Shown one piece after another: positions 1-8,376 of a stretch of DNA of 18,587 nt; within the stretch, counting starts at the first letter, position 1, and each line of letters opens with the position of its first letter. Origin of the DNA: UBA9926 sp964524295 (GTDB lineage Bacteria; Pseudomonadota; Gammaproteobacteria; Pseudomonadales; Azotimanducaceae); the NCBI GenBank assembly GCA_964524295.1, contig CAZGCW010000063.1, positions 1-18,587 on the forward strand, written 5' to 3'. The notes beneath the pieces were generated by a model that had not been told where the DNA came from, ran no database searches, and saw nothing but the letters and a program-made list of their open reading frames with translations. Both the position numbers and the translations under genes were made by a program.

Positions 1-2431
1 TTTTCTCCGGGACATTCACTGTAAACCAGAATATCAAGTCTCGGATGGCAAGGGCCGCCTGACTGTGGATGTCCGAATCGGTGGCGAGCAGCGTACTTGC
101 TTAAACCATTCTATTTCCCTGCGGCTGCTTGACCCAACAGGCAGAAGAGCAATCAAAAGAGACCTGCAAGCGACCCTAAGCAAGTCCAATTTCTTTGCCG
201 TGACGGGCAAGGGTCCCCGACTGACACTGGAAACTGAGCTTGATACCGTCTCCGCCTGGTCCGCAGAGCAACCTGCGCTTTACCAGCTGTTGGTATGCCT
301 TGCTGACGAAAACGGCAACGTGATTGAAGTGACCTCACTTAAAATAGGCTTTCGGCACCTCGCCATTGAAAACCGGGAGCTACTCATCAATGGCAAAGCG
401 GTTCTGATTCGAGGCGTTAATCGACATGACCACAGCGATACGACCGGAAAAGTTATTTCCGAAGCGTTGATGCGCAAAGACATCGAAACCATGAAACAAC
501 ACAATATCAATGCAGTTCGCACCAGCCACTACCCAAATGATGCTCTATTTTACGATCTTTGTGATGAGTATGGGCTCTATGTCGTCGATGAGGCTAACGT
601 TGAAGCCCATCATCACTATGCCCAATTAGGCGCGGACCCAGTGTGGGCCAATGCTTTTTTAAACCGGGCCATTCGTATGGTGGAAAGAGACAAAAACCAT
701 CCCAGTATCATCATGTGGAGCCTAGGAAACGAAACCGGGTTTGGGCCTAATCAAACAGCCATGGCTGGCTGGATTCGACAGTTCGACCCGAGCCGACCAA
801 TCCATAATGAAAACGCGATCTGCGAACAAGGGGTATCCCGGCACTGGGACAGCAATCCACAAGGTAGCGATACAGTTTGCCCAATGTATCCCTCTGTAGC
901 TGAGATCATTGATCATGCCCGGCACTCAAAAGACCCTCGACCACTGATCATGTGTGAATATGCCCATGCTATGGGTAACAGTTGCGGTAACCTACTCGAA
1001 TATTGGCAAGCCATTGAAAAGTACCAGGGCCTTCAAGGTGGCTTTATCTGGGAATGGCTCGATCATGGCATCAAAAGCACTGAAAATAACGAGTCCTACT
1101 GGGCTTATGGTGGTGATTTTGGAGAAGAAATTCACGACTTGAATTTTGTCTGTGATGGCCTTTGCTGGCCAGATAGAACACCGCATAGTTCTTTAATCGA
1201 GTATAAGAAAATCATTCAACCCATCACTATCGGAAAGGATAAAGGCAGCCTGGTGATCACCAATAAGCAGCACTTCTCGGGTCTGGACCAATATCGGTTT
1301 AAGTGGTCACACCTGATTGATGGTGTAGCCGCACAAGCCGGGATCCTTTTTGTCCCCGATATAAAGCCAGGTGGCAGTACCACAGTGGCGATTCCGAAGC
1401 TAACCTCAGTCAACCCAGGCCCAGCTGAGCAATCTTTGTTAATCCAGGTTGAGTTAACAAAAAACACCCGCTGGGCTTCCAAAGGCCACATCATAGCCTG
1501 GGACCAGGTAACGCTGCGAACCGCTCGTAAGCTCACTCGAAAAATGCAACCGGGTGCCCGCTTTGAATCAAGCCAACACTCTGTGATGGTGACTAACCGC
1601 CATGGAAAGCTCACCTTCACTCACAATGGCTTTGTATCCTGGTTGCAAAATGACCTGGAGCTGTTAGCAGGCCCCGCACAGATCAATATAGTCAGGGCCC
1701 CTATGGACAATGATGGCATCAAGGGTTGGACGGGGAACCAAAACAAAGCACTCGATCGGTGGCGTGCTCAAGGCCTATTTGAAGCACAGCCAAGCTGGCG
1801 CACAGCCAAGGCCAAAAAATCAAGCAATGGAACTGTTGTCGTCACCCAGACAGGCATCGTAGCGACTCAGGTTGGAAACCTTAGTTGCCTGTGTAGGTAC
1901 ACCATCGACGACTCCAATAGCGTCGGCATCCGTCACGAGTTTACTGTACCCAAGGCGCTGATCGACCTGCCACGACTAGGGCTGCGTTACCCGTTATCCG
2001 GTCAATTCGAGCAACTCAGCTGGCTCGGTAGAGGCCCACATGAAACCTATTGTGACCGTAAGCAATCAGGCTTATTTGCCAAGCATGACAGCACGGTATT
2101 AGAGCAATACGTACCTTATATTTTACCCCAGGAACATGGCAACCTGACCGAGCTACACTGGCTGGAGCTACGAGATGATACCAACAATCTACTTCGCATC
2201 GATGCCGACCAATTAATGGAAGGCTCGGTTACCCGCTACCCACAGGAGGCGTTAGCCGCCGCCTACCATACTTATGAGTTAGGCCCTGATGCGCATGTCT
2301 GGCTTTGTCTCGATGTTATGCAGCGCGGCGTGGGAGGTGCCAGTTGCGGGCCGGACACACTGGAACAGTATCGATTAAAAGCAGGCCAGCACCAGCTCAA
2401 CTATACTCTGACCTGGAAACCGGAGCACTGA
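1..2431 (+). CDS. lacZ: Beta-galactosidase, GH2 family, LacZ type (5'-truncated by window edge)
   Basis: This gene encodes a glycoside hydrolase family 2 enzyme that cleaves terminal beta-galactosides, normally a cytoplasmic tetramer. The reading frame is open from base 2, so the GTG at 65 is internal. About 809 residues are present. The motif WSLGNETG carries the acid/base Glu (codon 731-733), and MCEYAHAMGNS carries the nucleophile Glu (codon 956-958). Both align with E. coli Glu461 and Glu537 at the same offset, so roughly 218 N-terminal residues lie outside the window. These would be the jelly-roll sugar-binding domain. The TIM barrel is followed by the small-chain domain (RAPMDNDG, codons near 1696-1720), which runs to the natural C-terminus. 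No frameshift is visible. The stop is separated from the next start by one base. Family identity is clear. The natural substrate may be another beta-galactoside rather than lactose. Confidence 0.95.
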   Translation, partial: FLRDIHCKPEYQVSDGKGRLTVDVRIGGEQRTCLNHSISLRLLDPTGRRAIKRDLQATLSKSNFFAVTGKGPRLTLETELDTVSAWSAEQPALYQLLVCLADENGNVIEVTSLKIGFRHLAIENRELLINGKAVLIRGVNRHDHSDTTGKVISEALMRKDIETMKQHNINAVRTSHYPNDALFYDLCDEYGLYVVDEANVEAHHHYAQLGADPVWANAFLNRAIRMVERDKNHPSIIMWSLGNETGFGPNQTAMAGWIRQFDPSRPIHNENAICEQGVSRHWDSNPQGSDTVCPMYPSVAEIIDHARHSKDPRPLIMCEYAHAMGNSCGNLLEYWQAIEKYQGLQGGFIWEWLDHGIKSTENNESYWAYGGDFGEEIHDLNFVCDGLCWPDRTPHSSLIEYKKIIQPITIGKDKGSLVITNKQHFSGLDQYRFKWSHLIDGVAAQAGILFVPDIKPGGSTTVAIPKLTSVNPGPAEQSLLIQVELTKNTRWASKGHIIAWDQVTLRTARKLTRKMQPGARFESSQHSVMVTNRHGKLTFTHNGFVSWLQNDLELLAGPAQINIVRAPMDNDGIKGWTGNQNKALDRWRAQGLFEAQPSWRTAKAKKSSNGTVVVTQTGIVATQVGNLSCLCRYTIDDSNSVGIRHEFTVPKALIDLPRLGLRYPLSGQFEQLSWLGRGPHETYCDRKQSGLFAKHDSTVLEQYVPYILPQEHGNLTELHWLELRDDTNNLLRIDADQLMEGSVTRYPQEALAAAYHTYELGPDAHVWLCLDVMQRGVGGASCGPDTLEQYRLKAGQHQLNYTLTWKPEH

Positions 2432-2432
2432 T

Positions 2433-3152
2433 ATGCAAACTGATTCAAACCAGAAGCAACCAATACAAGACGAGGGGGGAACGGCCCCAGCAACGGCAAA
2501 GGCAGTTCGAATCTGGGATATCCCCACCAGGCTCTTTCACTGGTGCTTGGTCGGCTTGCTAGGCGTTTCCTGCTATACCGGATTGACGGGCGGTTTCTAT
2601 GAGATGGACTGGCATATGAAGTCAGGTTACGGCATCCTAGCCCTGGTTTTATTTAGACTCCTGTGGGGTCTTTTTGGCACCCACTATGCCCAATTCAGGG
2701 AGTTTCTGCCGGCGCCATCACAAATCAGGGCGCATTTAACAACGGTCCTGAAAAAACCCTATCAGCGAGCAGGACACAGCCCACTCGGTGCACTGAATAT
2801 CTTGATCATACTGGTAATCCTGCTGGTTCAAGCGGTCACAGGCCTGTTTGCCAACGATGATATTTTCACCGAAGGACCCCTGGCAGGGAAGGTCAGTTAC
2901 GAAACCAGTCGATGGTTGACTGGCATTCACGAAATCAATATCTGGCTACTGGCTGCCCTGGTCACAATGCACCTGCTCGCCATCGCCCTGCACCAGTTTC
3001 ATTTCAGGGAAAACCTGATTAAAGCCATGCTAACAGGAAAAAAGAAAGCACAGGCGGTCCAGGTCCCGCTGACGCTGTTTCGGGAGATCATTCTCGGCGC
3101 TCTCACTTTTGCTTTCAGCGCTTTGGTGGTCTATCTGGTCATTAATTACTGA
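2433..3152 (+). CDS. Cytochrome b561-type membrane protein (Ni-hydrogenase cytochrome b-like)
   Basis: This is a 239-residue integral membrane cytochrome of the b561/Ni-hydrogenase cytochrome b family, which passes electrons between the quinone pool and periplasmic partners. Hydrophobic segments lie at about residues 34-53, 65-82, 120-140, 168-188 and 215-238. Likely haem ligands are His36 (LFHW), His61 (WHMKSG), His166 (GIHEIN) and His180 (TMHLL), two pairs across the core four helices. The ATG follows the lacZ stop by one base, with a GGAG ribosome binding site 7 bases upstream, inside the end of lacZ, so the two are probably cotranscribed. The convergent neighbour encodes a soluble cytochrome c', a plausible redox partner. 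This pairing is inferred from proximity. The exact subfamily is uncertain. Confidence 0.85.
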   Translation: MQTDSNQKQPIQDEGGTAPATAKAVRIWDIPTRLFHWCLVGLLGVSCYTGLTGGFYEMDWHMKSGYGILALVLFRLLWGLFGTHYAQFREFLPAPSQIRAHLTTVLKKPYQRAGHSPLGALNILIILVILLVQAVTGLFANDDIFTEGPLAGKVSYETSRWLTGIHEINIWLLAALVTMHLLAIALHQFHFRENLIKAMLTGKKKAQAVQVPLTLFREIILGALTFAFSALVVYLVINY

Positions 3153-3179
3153 GCAAATAAACCCAGGCTATCACTTAAC

Positions 3180-3608
3180 TCATTGTTCCTGCCGAAAGTC
3201 ATCGTGACAGCCTTTACAGCTTCCACCCAGTGCCTGAATCGCGGGTCCAATCTCGCCCATCTCACCGGTTTTAGCGGCTGCGGCCATGCCATTGGCAGCG
3301 GAAACAAATTTATCCAGGGCTTCTTTAAATGCATCGGGATTATCCCATACAGCGGCTAAAGCTTCTGATTTGTCTGTTTGACTACCCGCCGGAAAAACAT
3401 CCGGCATAATGCTGGCTACGTCCACCATACCATCAGCATGGATTTGCAGGTTATTCTTGTGCACCTGGCCTTTTATAATGGCTGCTATCGATTGAATATG
3501 GCCCTTCGCCGAATTCATGACACCTTCCCTATATTTATATTCTGCTTCGCCATCAGCAAGAGCTACCATGGGGAAGAAACACGCTATCATTATCAAAAAT
3601 ACCTTCAT
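3180..3608 (-). CDS. Cytochrome c' (class II cytochrome c), periplasmic
   Basis: This is a 142-residue class II cytochrome c. The Sec signal peptide is residues 1-18 (cleavage after VALA). The mature four-helix bundle begins with YKYREGVMNSAKGHI, typical of the family's first helix, and ends with the haem attachment site CKGCH (Cys131, Cys134, His135) followed by DDFR. Cytochromes c' bind NO and CO and may protect against nitrosative stress or carry electrons. Which applies here cannot be told. The start is supported by AAAAGGAAAAGG just upstream of the ATG. The gene converges on the b561-type cytochrome with a 27-bp gap holding no clear terminator. It is divergent from xseB. Confidence 0.92.
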   Translation of the reverse strand: MKVFLIMIACFFPMVALADGEAEYKYREGVMNSAKGHIQSIAAIIKGQVHKNNLQIHADGMVDVASIMPDVFPAGSQTDKSEALAAVWDNPDAFKEALDKFVSAANGMAAAAKTGEMGEIGPAIQALGGSCKGCHDDFRQEQ

Positions 3609-3656
3609 TACCTTTTCCTTTTAACTCTAGACTCAAAGCAGCTTAGCACAGTTTCA

Positions 3657-3685
3657 TTGACCTGCAGGAGTCCTATGAGTATCTT
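3657..3685 (+). promoter_or_regulatory. Putative sigma-70 promoter for xseB-ispA
   Basis: TTGACC at 3657-3662 and TATCTT at 3680-3685 are separated by 17 bases. They match the consensus at five and four of six positions. Transcription would start near 3692, giving a leader of about 23 bases before xseB. This is pattern matching only. Confidence 0.35.
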
Positions 3686-3714
3686 CAACAATATCACTCA
3701 TCCAGGCTATAAGA

Positions 3715-3954
3715 ATGACCAACCAGAAAAGTTTTCCTTTCGAAGCGACCCTTGAAAAGCTCGAAGCCATTGTTGAAAAAATGGAACAGGGTGATATGTC
3801 TCTGGAGGAGTCACTTAAGGCATTTGAGCAGGGAATTCAACTAACCCGGTCCTGCCAGAAAGCGCTCGTTGAAGCAGAACAGCAGGTGAAAATGCTCGTC
3901 CAGGAAAACGGCCAACTGCAGACTGCCGAGTTTGCGGTTAGCGACGATGAATGA
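3715..3954 (+). CDS. xseB: Exodeoxyribonuclease VII small subunit XseB
   Basis: This 79-residue protein matches the usual XseB length (E. coli 80). XseB binds XseA to form exonuclease VII, a bidirectional single-strand DNA exonuclease used in mismatch repair and DNA damage processing. The conserved core FEATLEKLEAIVEKMEQGD followed by SLEESLKAFEQGIQL is seen at residues 9-45, then the charged second helix ending in VKML. The ribosome binding site before this ATG is weak (AAGA). The gene overlaps the start of ispA by 8 bases, so the two are translationally coupled. The large subunit gene is not in the window, as is usual. Confidence 0.95.
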   Translation: MTNQKSFPFEATLEKLEAIVEKMEQGDMSLEESLKAFEQGIQLTRSCQKALVEAEQQVKMLVQENGQLQTAEFAVSDDE

Positions 3955-4819
3955 ATTTCTTGAACCTTATCAGGACCGGGTTCAAGCGGCGCTCACTGAC
4001 AGCTTAGACAAGCCAGGTATTCCCCCGAATTTACAAGAAGCCATTAGTTACGCAGTACTCGGCGGCGGTAAACGTCTTCGCGCTGCCTTTGTCTACCTGA
4101 CCTGCGAGGCGCTCGAAGTGGATCTTAGCCTTGCTGACTCCAGCGCGATCGCAGTAGAGCTATTGCACGCTTACTCGCTGATTCATGATGACCTACCCGC
4201 TATGGATAATGATTTGCTGCGTCGTGGGCTACCGACTGTGCACATAAAATATGGAGAAGCCCTGGCCATATTAGCCGGTGATGCGCTTCAAGCTGGCGCT
4301 TTCCAGAGTATCGCCGGCGATGAAACGCTAAGTACAGCCAGCAGAACCCAGTTAATTCATGCCCTGGCACTGGCAGCTGGACAGCAAGGCATGGTCGCAG
4401 GCCAGGTGCTGGATATGCATCATGAGACAGTACCCGCCACGGAAGAGCAACTGATTACCATGCATCGCGGCAAAACGGGCGCGCTGATCAAATTCTGCAT
4501 GCTGCCCGCCTGTATCATTGCAAAGGTCAGCCATGAAACCACCGAGAATCTGCGTCATTTTGGCGAAATCATGGGACTGGCGTTCCAGGTCCGTGATGAT
4601 ATTCTCGACGAAACGGGTGACTCTGCGATCCTCGGTAAACAGGCAGGCGCCGACCGGCATAGAAAAAAATCAACCTTCGTTTCGATTCTTGGCCTGTCAT
4701 CTGCCCAAACCAGGCTCGAGCAGCTAACCACAGAAGCACTCGTTACCCTTGAACCACTTGGCAACCGGGGCCAAGGCCTGCAACAACTGGCTCACTATGT
4801 TACCGGTCGCGAATATTAA
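3947..4819 (+). CDS. ispA: Farnesyl diphosphate synthase (geranyltranstransferase) IspA
   Basis: This enzyme condenses isopentenyl diphosphate with dimethylallyl and geranyl diphosphates to make farnesyl diphosphate, the precursor of quinone side chains and undecaprenyl carrier. The 290 residues hold GGKRLRAA near residue 43, the first aspartate-rich motif DDLPAMDNDLLRRG near residue 81, and the second, DDILDETGD, near residue 218. The start at ATG 3947 (MNEFLEPYQ) is preferred over an in-frame TTG at 3932, because it gives the normal length and the usual overlap with the xseB stop. It sits upstream of dxs, which feeds the same pathway. Confidence 0.95.
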   Translation: MNEFLEPYQDRVQAALTDSLDKPGIPPNLQEAISYAVLGGGKRLRAAFVYLTCEALEVDLSLADSSAIAVELLHAYSLIHDDLPAMDNDLLRRGLPTVHIKYGEALAILAGDALQAGAFQSIAGDETLSTASRTQLIHALALAAGQQGMVAGQVLDMHHETVPATEEQLITMHRGKTGALIKFCMLPACIIAKVSHETTENLRHFGEIMGLAFQVRDDILDETGDSAILGKQAGADRHRKKSTFVSILGLSSAQTRLEQLTTEALVTLEPLGNRGQGLQQLAHYVTGREY

Positions 4820-4897
4820 GTACTGGCATACGTTCTTTTTGTCCAGATCGTGTAAACTTGCGGTTTTCCGATCATTAACCTAAGCACCTTAGCCGCA

Positions 4898-6781
4898 ATG
4901 TTCCATTCAATACCAGACCATCAACCGTCAACACCCTTGCTCGATCTGATAACCGATCCGGTGGCCCTGCGCGAACTAGAAGAACAGGATCTGGAAACTC
5001 TGGCCGAGGAATTACGACACTTTCTTATCTATACGGTAGCCCAAACTGGGGGGCATTTTGGCGCGGGCCTCGGGGTCATCGAATTAACAATCGCCCTGCA
5101 CTATGTCTTCCAGACACCTGAGGATCATCTGGTCTGGGATGTAGGCCACCAAACCTACCCACACAAAATATTGACCGGTCGTCGTGATAAAATGGGGTCG
5201 CTGCGTCAACCCGATGGCCTTGCACCCTTCCCTTCCAGAGAAGAGAGCATCTACGATACTTTTGGTGTTGGTCACTCATCGACTTCCATCGGTGCGGCCC
5301 TCGGCATGGCGATAGCAAAAAAGGCCAGAGGAGATAATAGCCGCACCGTTGCGATCATAGGCGATGGCGCCATGACCGCAGGAATGGCCTTCGAAGCACT
5401 CAATCATGTCGCTGATTCCGGCGTTAATCTGTTGGTGATCTTGAACGACAATGCTATGTCCATTTCTGAAAATGTGGGCGGCCTGGCAAGCTACTTCGCC
5501 AGGATTCTAAGCAGCCGCTTGTACCTGAATATGCGAGAAAGCAGTAAACGTCTGCTCAGTACCATGCCGCACGCCCTGGAGTTTGCCAAACGAACTGAAG
5601 AACATATGAAGGGAATGGTTGTCCCTGGGACCCTGTTCGATGAGCTCGGCCTGAATTATATGGGCCCTATCCATGGTCACGATATAAAGAACCTGGTCCA
5701 TACCCTGAACAACATCAAGGATCAACAAGGCCCCCAATTTCTTCACGTCGCGACCCAAAAAGGCCGAGGCTACGGGCCAGCTGAAGAATCACCGATTGGT
5801 TCCCACTCGCTTGCCAAACTGGAAAAGTTACCCGGCTCAAATACCAAACGGCCGAGCTACTCAAACATTTTTGGCCAGTGGTTGTGTGATATGGCGACCG
5901 CCGATAACACACTCATGGCCATTACCCCAGCCATGCGCGAAGGCTCTGATCTGGTTGCGTTTTCAGAGCAGTTCCCAGAACGCTATTTTGATGTCGCCAT
6001 AGCCGAACAGCATGCCGTCACTTTGGCGGCGGGACTGGCCTGTGCTGGTGCCAAGCCGGTTGTGGCAATCTATTCGACCTTCCTGCAGCGTGCCTACGAT
6101 CAGCTTATTCATGATGTGGCTATCCAGGACCTGAATGTCTTATTTGCCATAGACAGGGCAAGTCTACTCGAAGATGGGCCAACGCATTCAGGCGTATTCG
6201 ATTATTCGTTCCTGCGCTGCATCCCGAATCTGATGATTATGGCACCCTCTGACGAAAATGAATTGCGGCAGATGCTGTACACCGGTTTTAAACATACTGG
6301 CCCTGCGGCTGTCCGCTACCCAAGAGGGAGTGGGGTCGGCATTCAACCAGAAGATGATATGCAGTGTTTGCCAATTGGTAAATCCAAGACCATCAGAACA
6401 GGCCAGCAAGTGGCTATTCTAGCTTTCGGCACGATATTGGAAACCGCAATGGAAACGGCGATCGAATTGGACGCCACCCTCATTGACATGAGATTTGTTA
6501 AACCACTTGACCAGGAGGTGATAGACGATTTGGCCCAAAGCCACCAATTGCTTGTCACCATTGAGGAGAATGTCGTTGCCGGTGGTGCAGGCTCCGCTGT
6601 CAATGATTATATCGCTGCAGCCGGAATACGCACCAATACGCTTAATCTCGGTATACCCGATAAATTCATTCCACCCGCTAATCCAAAGAAAATGTTACAG
6701 GCCTGTGGTCTCGATGCCGAATGCATTTCAGCCTCCATCCTCCGCCGAATCAAACTTCTAGGCGATCAACAGCAGGCGTAG
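4898..6781 (+). CDS. dxs: 1-deoxy-D-xylulose-5-phosphate synthase
   Basis: DXS is a thiamine-diphosphate enzyme that joins pyruvate and glyceraldehyde 3-phosphate, the first step of the MEP isoprenoid pathway. The 627 residues (E. coli 620) contain GGHFGAGLG (His equivalent to E. coli His49), GVGHSSTS, and the ThDP/metal motif starting GDGAMTAG and ending LNDN. The catalytic Glu is in DVAIAEQHAVT, and Tyr/Arg are in YSTFLQRAYDQ. The C-terminal transketolase domain begins near RYPRGSG. The usual loop RAGxVGxDGxTHxG reads RASLLEDGPTHSG here, one residue shorter. The Asp and His equivalent to E. coli 427 and 431 are kept. A 78-bp gap separates it from ispA. The stop lies 7 bp from the convergent ribA stop. 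Confidence 0.96.
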   Translation: MFHSIPDHQPSTPLLDLITDPVALRELEEQDLETLAEELRHFLIYTVAQTGGHFGAGLGVIELTIALHYVFQTPEDHLVWDVGHQTYPHKILTGRRDKMGSLRQPDGLAPFPSREESIYDTFGVGHSSTSIGAALGMAIAKKARGDNSRTVAIIGDGAMTAGMAFEALNHVADSGVNLLVILNDNAMSISENVGGLASYFARILSSRLYLNMRESSKRLLSTMPHALEFAKRTEEHMKGMVVPGTLFDELGLNYMGPIHGHDIKNLVHTLNNIKDQQGPQFLHVATQKGRGYGPAEESPIGSHSLAKLEKLPGSNTKRPSYSNIFGQWLCDMATADNTLMAITPAMREGSDLVAFSEQFPERYFDVAIAEQHAVTLAAGLACAGAKPVVAIYSTFLQRAYDQLIHDVAIQDLNVLFAIDRASLLEDGPTHSGVFDYSFLRCIPNLMIMAPSDENELRQMLYTGFKHTGPAAVRYPRGSGVGIQPEDDMQCLPIGKSKTIRTGQQVAILAFGTILETAMETAIELDATLIDMRFVKPLDQEVIDDLAQSHQLLVTIEENVVAGGAGSAVNDYIAAAGIRTNTLNLGIPDKFIPPANPKKMLQACGLDAECISASILRRIKLLGDQQQA

Positions 6782-6788
6782 CCACAGC

Positions 6789-7382
6789 TCACTTGTTCGA
6801 AAACAAATGGCCCAATTTACCTGCTTTAGTCTGTAAATAACGGGCATTGTGGTCATTCTGACCCGTTTCCAGAGGAATCCTGGCGTTGATGATGATTCCC
6901 AGTTTGGTCAAGGCATTGACCTTAACAGGGTTATTGGTCATCAACCGGACCTGCTGCACCTGAAGATGGGCAAACATGTTCCTGCACATAGAATAATCGC
7001 GTAAATCGGCATCAAAGCCGAGTTTCTCATTCGCCTCGACCGTATCAGCACCCGCATCCTGAAGCTGATAAGCACGAATCTTATTGATCAGGCCGATACC
7101 GCGCCCTTCCTGACGAAGGTAGAGCAGTATACCCGCGCCTTCTTCTGAAATTTTCTGCAAGGCGCCATTGAGTTGTGCACCACAGTCGCAACGCATACTG
7201 AACAGACAATCGCCGGTAAGACACTCGGAATGGACTCGGCACAAGGCTCCAGAAGTACTGGTTATATCGCCCAGCGTTAAAGCAATATGTTCCTGTCCGG
7301 TATCAGGGTCCTCAAAGCCATGCATGACAAACTTCCCATAACGAGTGGGTAGTTGACAAGATGCTACGAATTGAACGGACAT
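6789..7382 (-). CDS. ribA: GTP cyclohydrolase II RibA
   Basis: This zinc enzyme opens the GTP imidazole ring, releasing formate and diphosphate, and commits GTP to riboflavin synthesis. The motif RVHSECLTGDCLFSMRCDCG supplies the three zinc-binding cysteines. LRQEGRGIGL is the GTP-binding segment, and TNNPVKVNAL lies near the C-terminus. The frame extends upstream to an ATG at 7466, but the chosen ATG at 7382 (MSVQFVASCQLPTRYG) gives 197 residues and aligns with the start of E. coli RibA (196). The 28-residue extension resembles nothing I know. The ribosome binding site at the chosen start is weak (GTGAGAT). There is no DHBP synthase domain, so this is monofunctional RibA. It may be cotranscribed with the hotdog gene 142 bp upstream, or have its own promoter there. 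I saw no FMN riboswitch motif. Confidence 0.93.
   Translation of the reverse strand: MSVQFVASCQLPTRYGKFVMHGFEDPDTGQEHIALTLGDITSTSGALCRVHSECLTGDCLFSMRCDCGAQLNGALQKISEEGAGILLYLRQEGRGIGLINKIRAYQLQDAGADTVEANEKLGFDADLRDYSMCRNMFAHLQVQQVRLMTNNPVKVNALTKLGIIINARIPLETGQNDHNARYLQTKAGKLGHLFSNK
6790..6809 (-). other. UUCG-capped hairpin at the ribA stop codon
   Basis: On the minus strand, CATTTGTT and AACAAGTG form an 8-bp stem (one G-T pair) around a TTCG tetraloop, covering the last codons and stop of ribA. No T-run follows on either strand, so it is not a standard intrinsic terminator. It could protect the transcript 3' end or slow convergent transcription between dxs and ribA. This is an inference from base pairing only. 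Confidence 0.35.
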
Positions 7383-7524
7383 AGGGCCGATCTCACTGCT
7401 CAGTAGGGCGCAGTGTAACAGTACTGACGCAGGACTGAAAATATTCGTGGCGATCACCACCCTCATACCAACCCAGCCATCTCTCAGAAAACCAGCTTGA
7501 GAAATTAATAGTTGGGTTCACCGA

Positions 7525-8376
7525 TCAGGCATCATACAAAGGCGATGACGCTTTCATTGCCCTGGATTGAATGCGTAGCGTTGCCACTAACTCACCGCTT
7601 TCGCTGAAAGCCTCAGATTCATACCAGACAATTTCCGTCTTCGGGCTCTGGCTGACGCACACCACCGAGCATTCGATACGGTAACGACGGCCCATGATAA
7701 AAGGCCCATGCGTGTAGCCAATTTCCATGGCCCCAAATAGACCCGTTGATTCCTCCACCAAAGGGCCCAGGCCCTTCATTGCATTACCCCACAAGAACTC
7801 CATAATCGTACAAGGTGCAGCCACCGGGCCTCCCCAGGGTGATTCGTGCCTATACCAGGACATCGGATCGCTGATCAGCTTCTTATCGTATCGTTCAAAC
7901 TGCTTATCGGTGGTGGCGATAATATCGTAATTACCTAAACTCATGCCGGGTTTTACCTTGCGCAGTATCCGGAGTTCTTCCGGATCACAGGGCCGGTAAT
8001 CAAGATTACGCAACTCAGACCGGGAGTGGTCACCCAGCGCGGCTGTGCCACTGCAAACCAACATGCCATCATCACGTTCCATCCAAACCCGGGTCTGATT
8101 CTCACCCGGCTTGAGCGGTTCAGCAAAAACCTGCACTGTTTCAAGATCGACCGTCGCATTTTTGAAATTCAGCGACAGATTACCCCGCTCAAACCATTGC
8201 TCACCAAAAATCTCAACCAGTACCGGTGGGAATTGATTCATGTGAATATCCCCTGCCACAGTACCGCCTCTAAAACCAAGCTCGGCAGCCGTTTCATCGT
8301 CGTGAATGCTTCCCGCCCCGGCATCTATTGACCAGTTCCGTGCAGCCCAAGTTGGACCTGCTATTAGTTCTGTCAT
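7525..8376 (-). CDS. Hotdog-fold (MaoC-like) protein, probably acyl-CoA acting
   Basis: This 283-residue protein appears to hold two hotdog-like halves. The segment SIHDDETAAELGFRGGTVAG (residues 23-42) resembles the MaoC/R-hydratase signature in which NPIH is followed by an acidic stretch, GF and a glycine-rich turn. His25 takes the place of the signature His. The Asp normally five residues before it is Gly here, so classical hydratase chemistry is doubtful; a thioesterase-like or binding role is possible. The second half includes GPFIMGRRYRIECSVV (224-239) and a strand pattern near 248-272 typical of hotdog sheets. Its ATG overlaps the TetR stop as ATGA. With an acyl-CoA dehydrogenase in the same operon, a CoA-thioester substrate is likely. 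Family assignment is by pattern. Confidence 0.6.
   Translation of the reverse strand: MTELIAGPTWAARNWSIDAGAGSIHDDETAAELGFRGGTVAGDIHMNQFPPVLVEIFGEQWFERGNLSLNFKNATVDLETVQVFAEPLKPGENQTRVWMERDDGMLVCSGTAALGDHSRSELRNLDYRPCDPEELRILRKVKPGMSLGNYDIIATTDKQFERYDKKLISDPMSWYRHESPWGGPVAAPCTIMEFLWGNAMKGLGPLVEESTGLFGAMEIGYTHGPFIMGRRYRIECSVVCVSQSPKTEIVWYESEAFSESGELVATLRIQSRAMKASSPLYDA

Noticed and set aside
3675..3755. Upstream ORF of 26 codons with a good ribosome binding site (CAGGAG) overlapping the start of xseB in another frame.
   Set aside because: A plausible promoter (TTGACC-17-TATCTT) would start transcription at about 3692, after its ATG. The peptide has no recognisable feature, and xseB is already full length without it.
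7383..7466. 28-residue N-terminal extension of RibA from an ATG at 7466.
   Set aside because: RibA of normal length starts at 7382 and aligns with the E. coli N-terminus; the extension has no family similarity that I recognise.
7383..7524. Possible FMN riboswitch upstream of ribA.
   Set aside because: The 142-bp stretch is short for this element and I could not find its conserved blocks (such as AGGGTGAAATTCCC).
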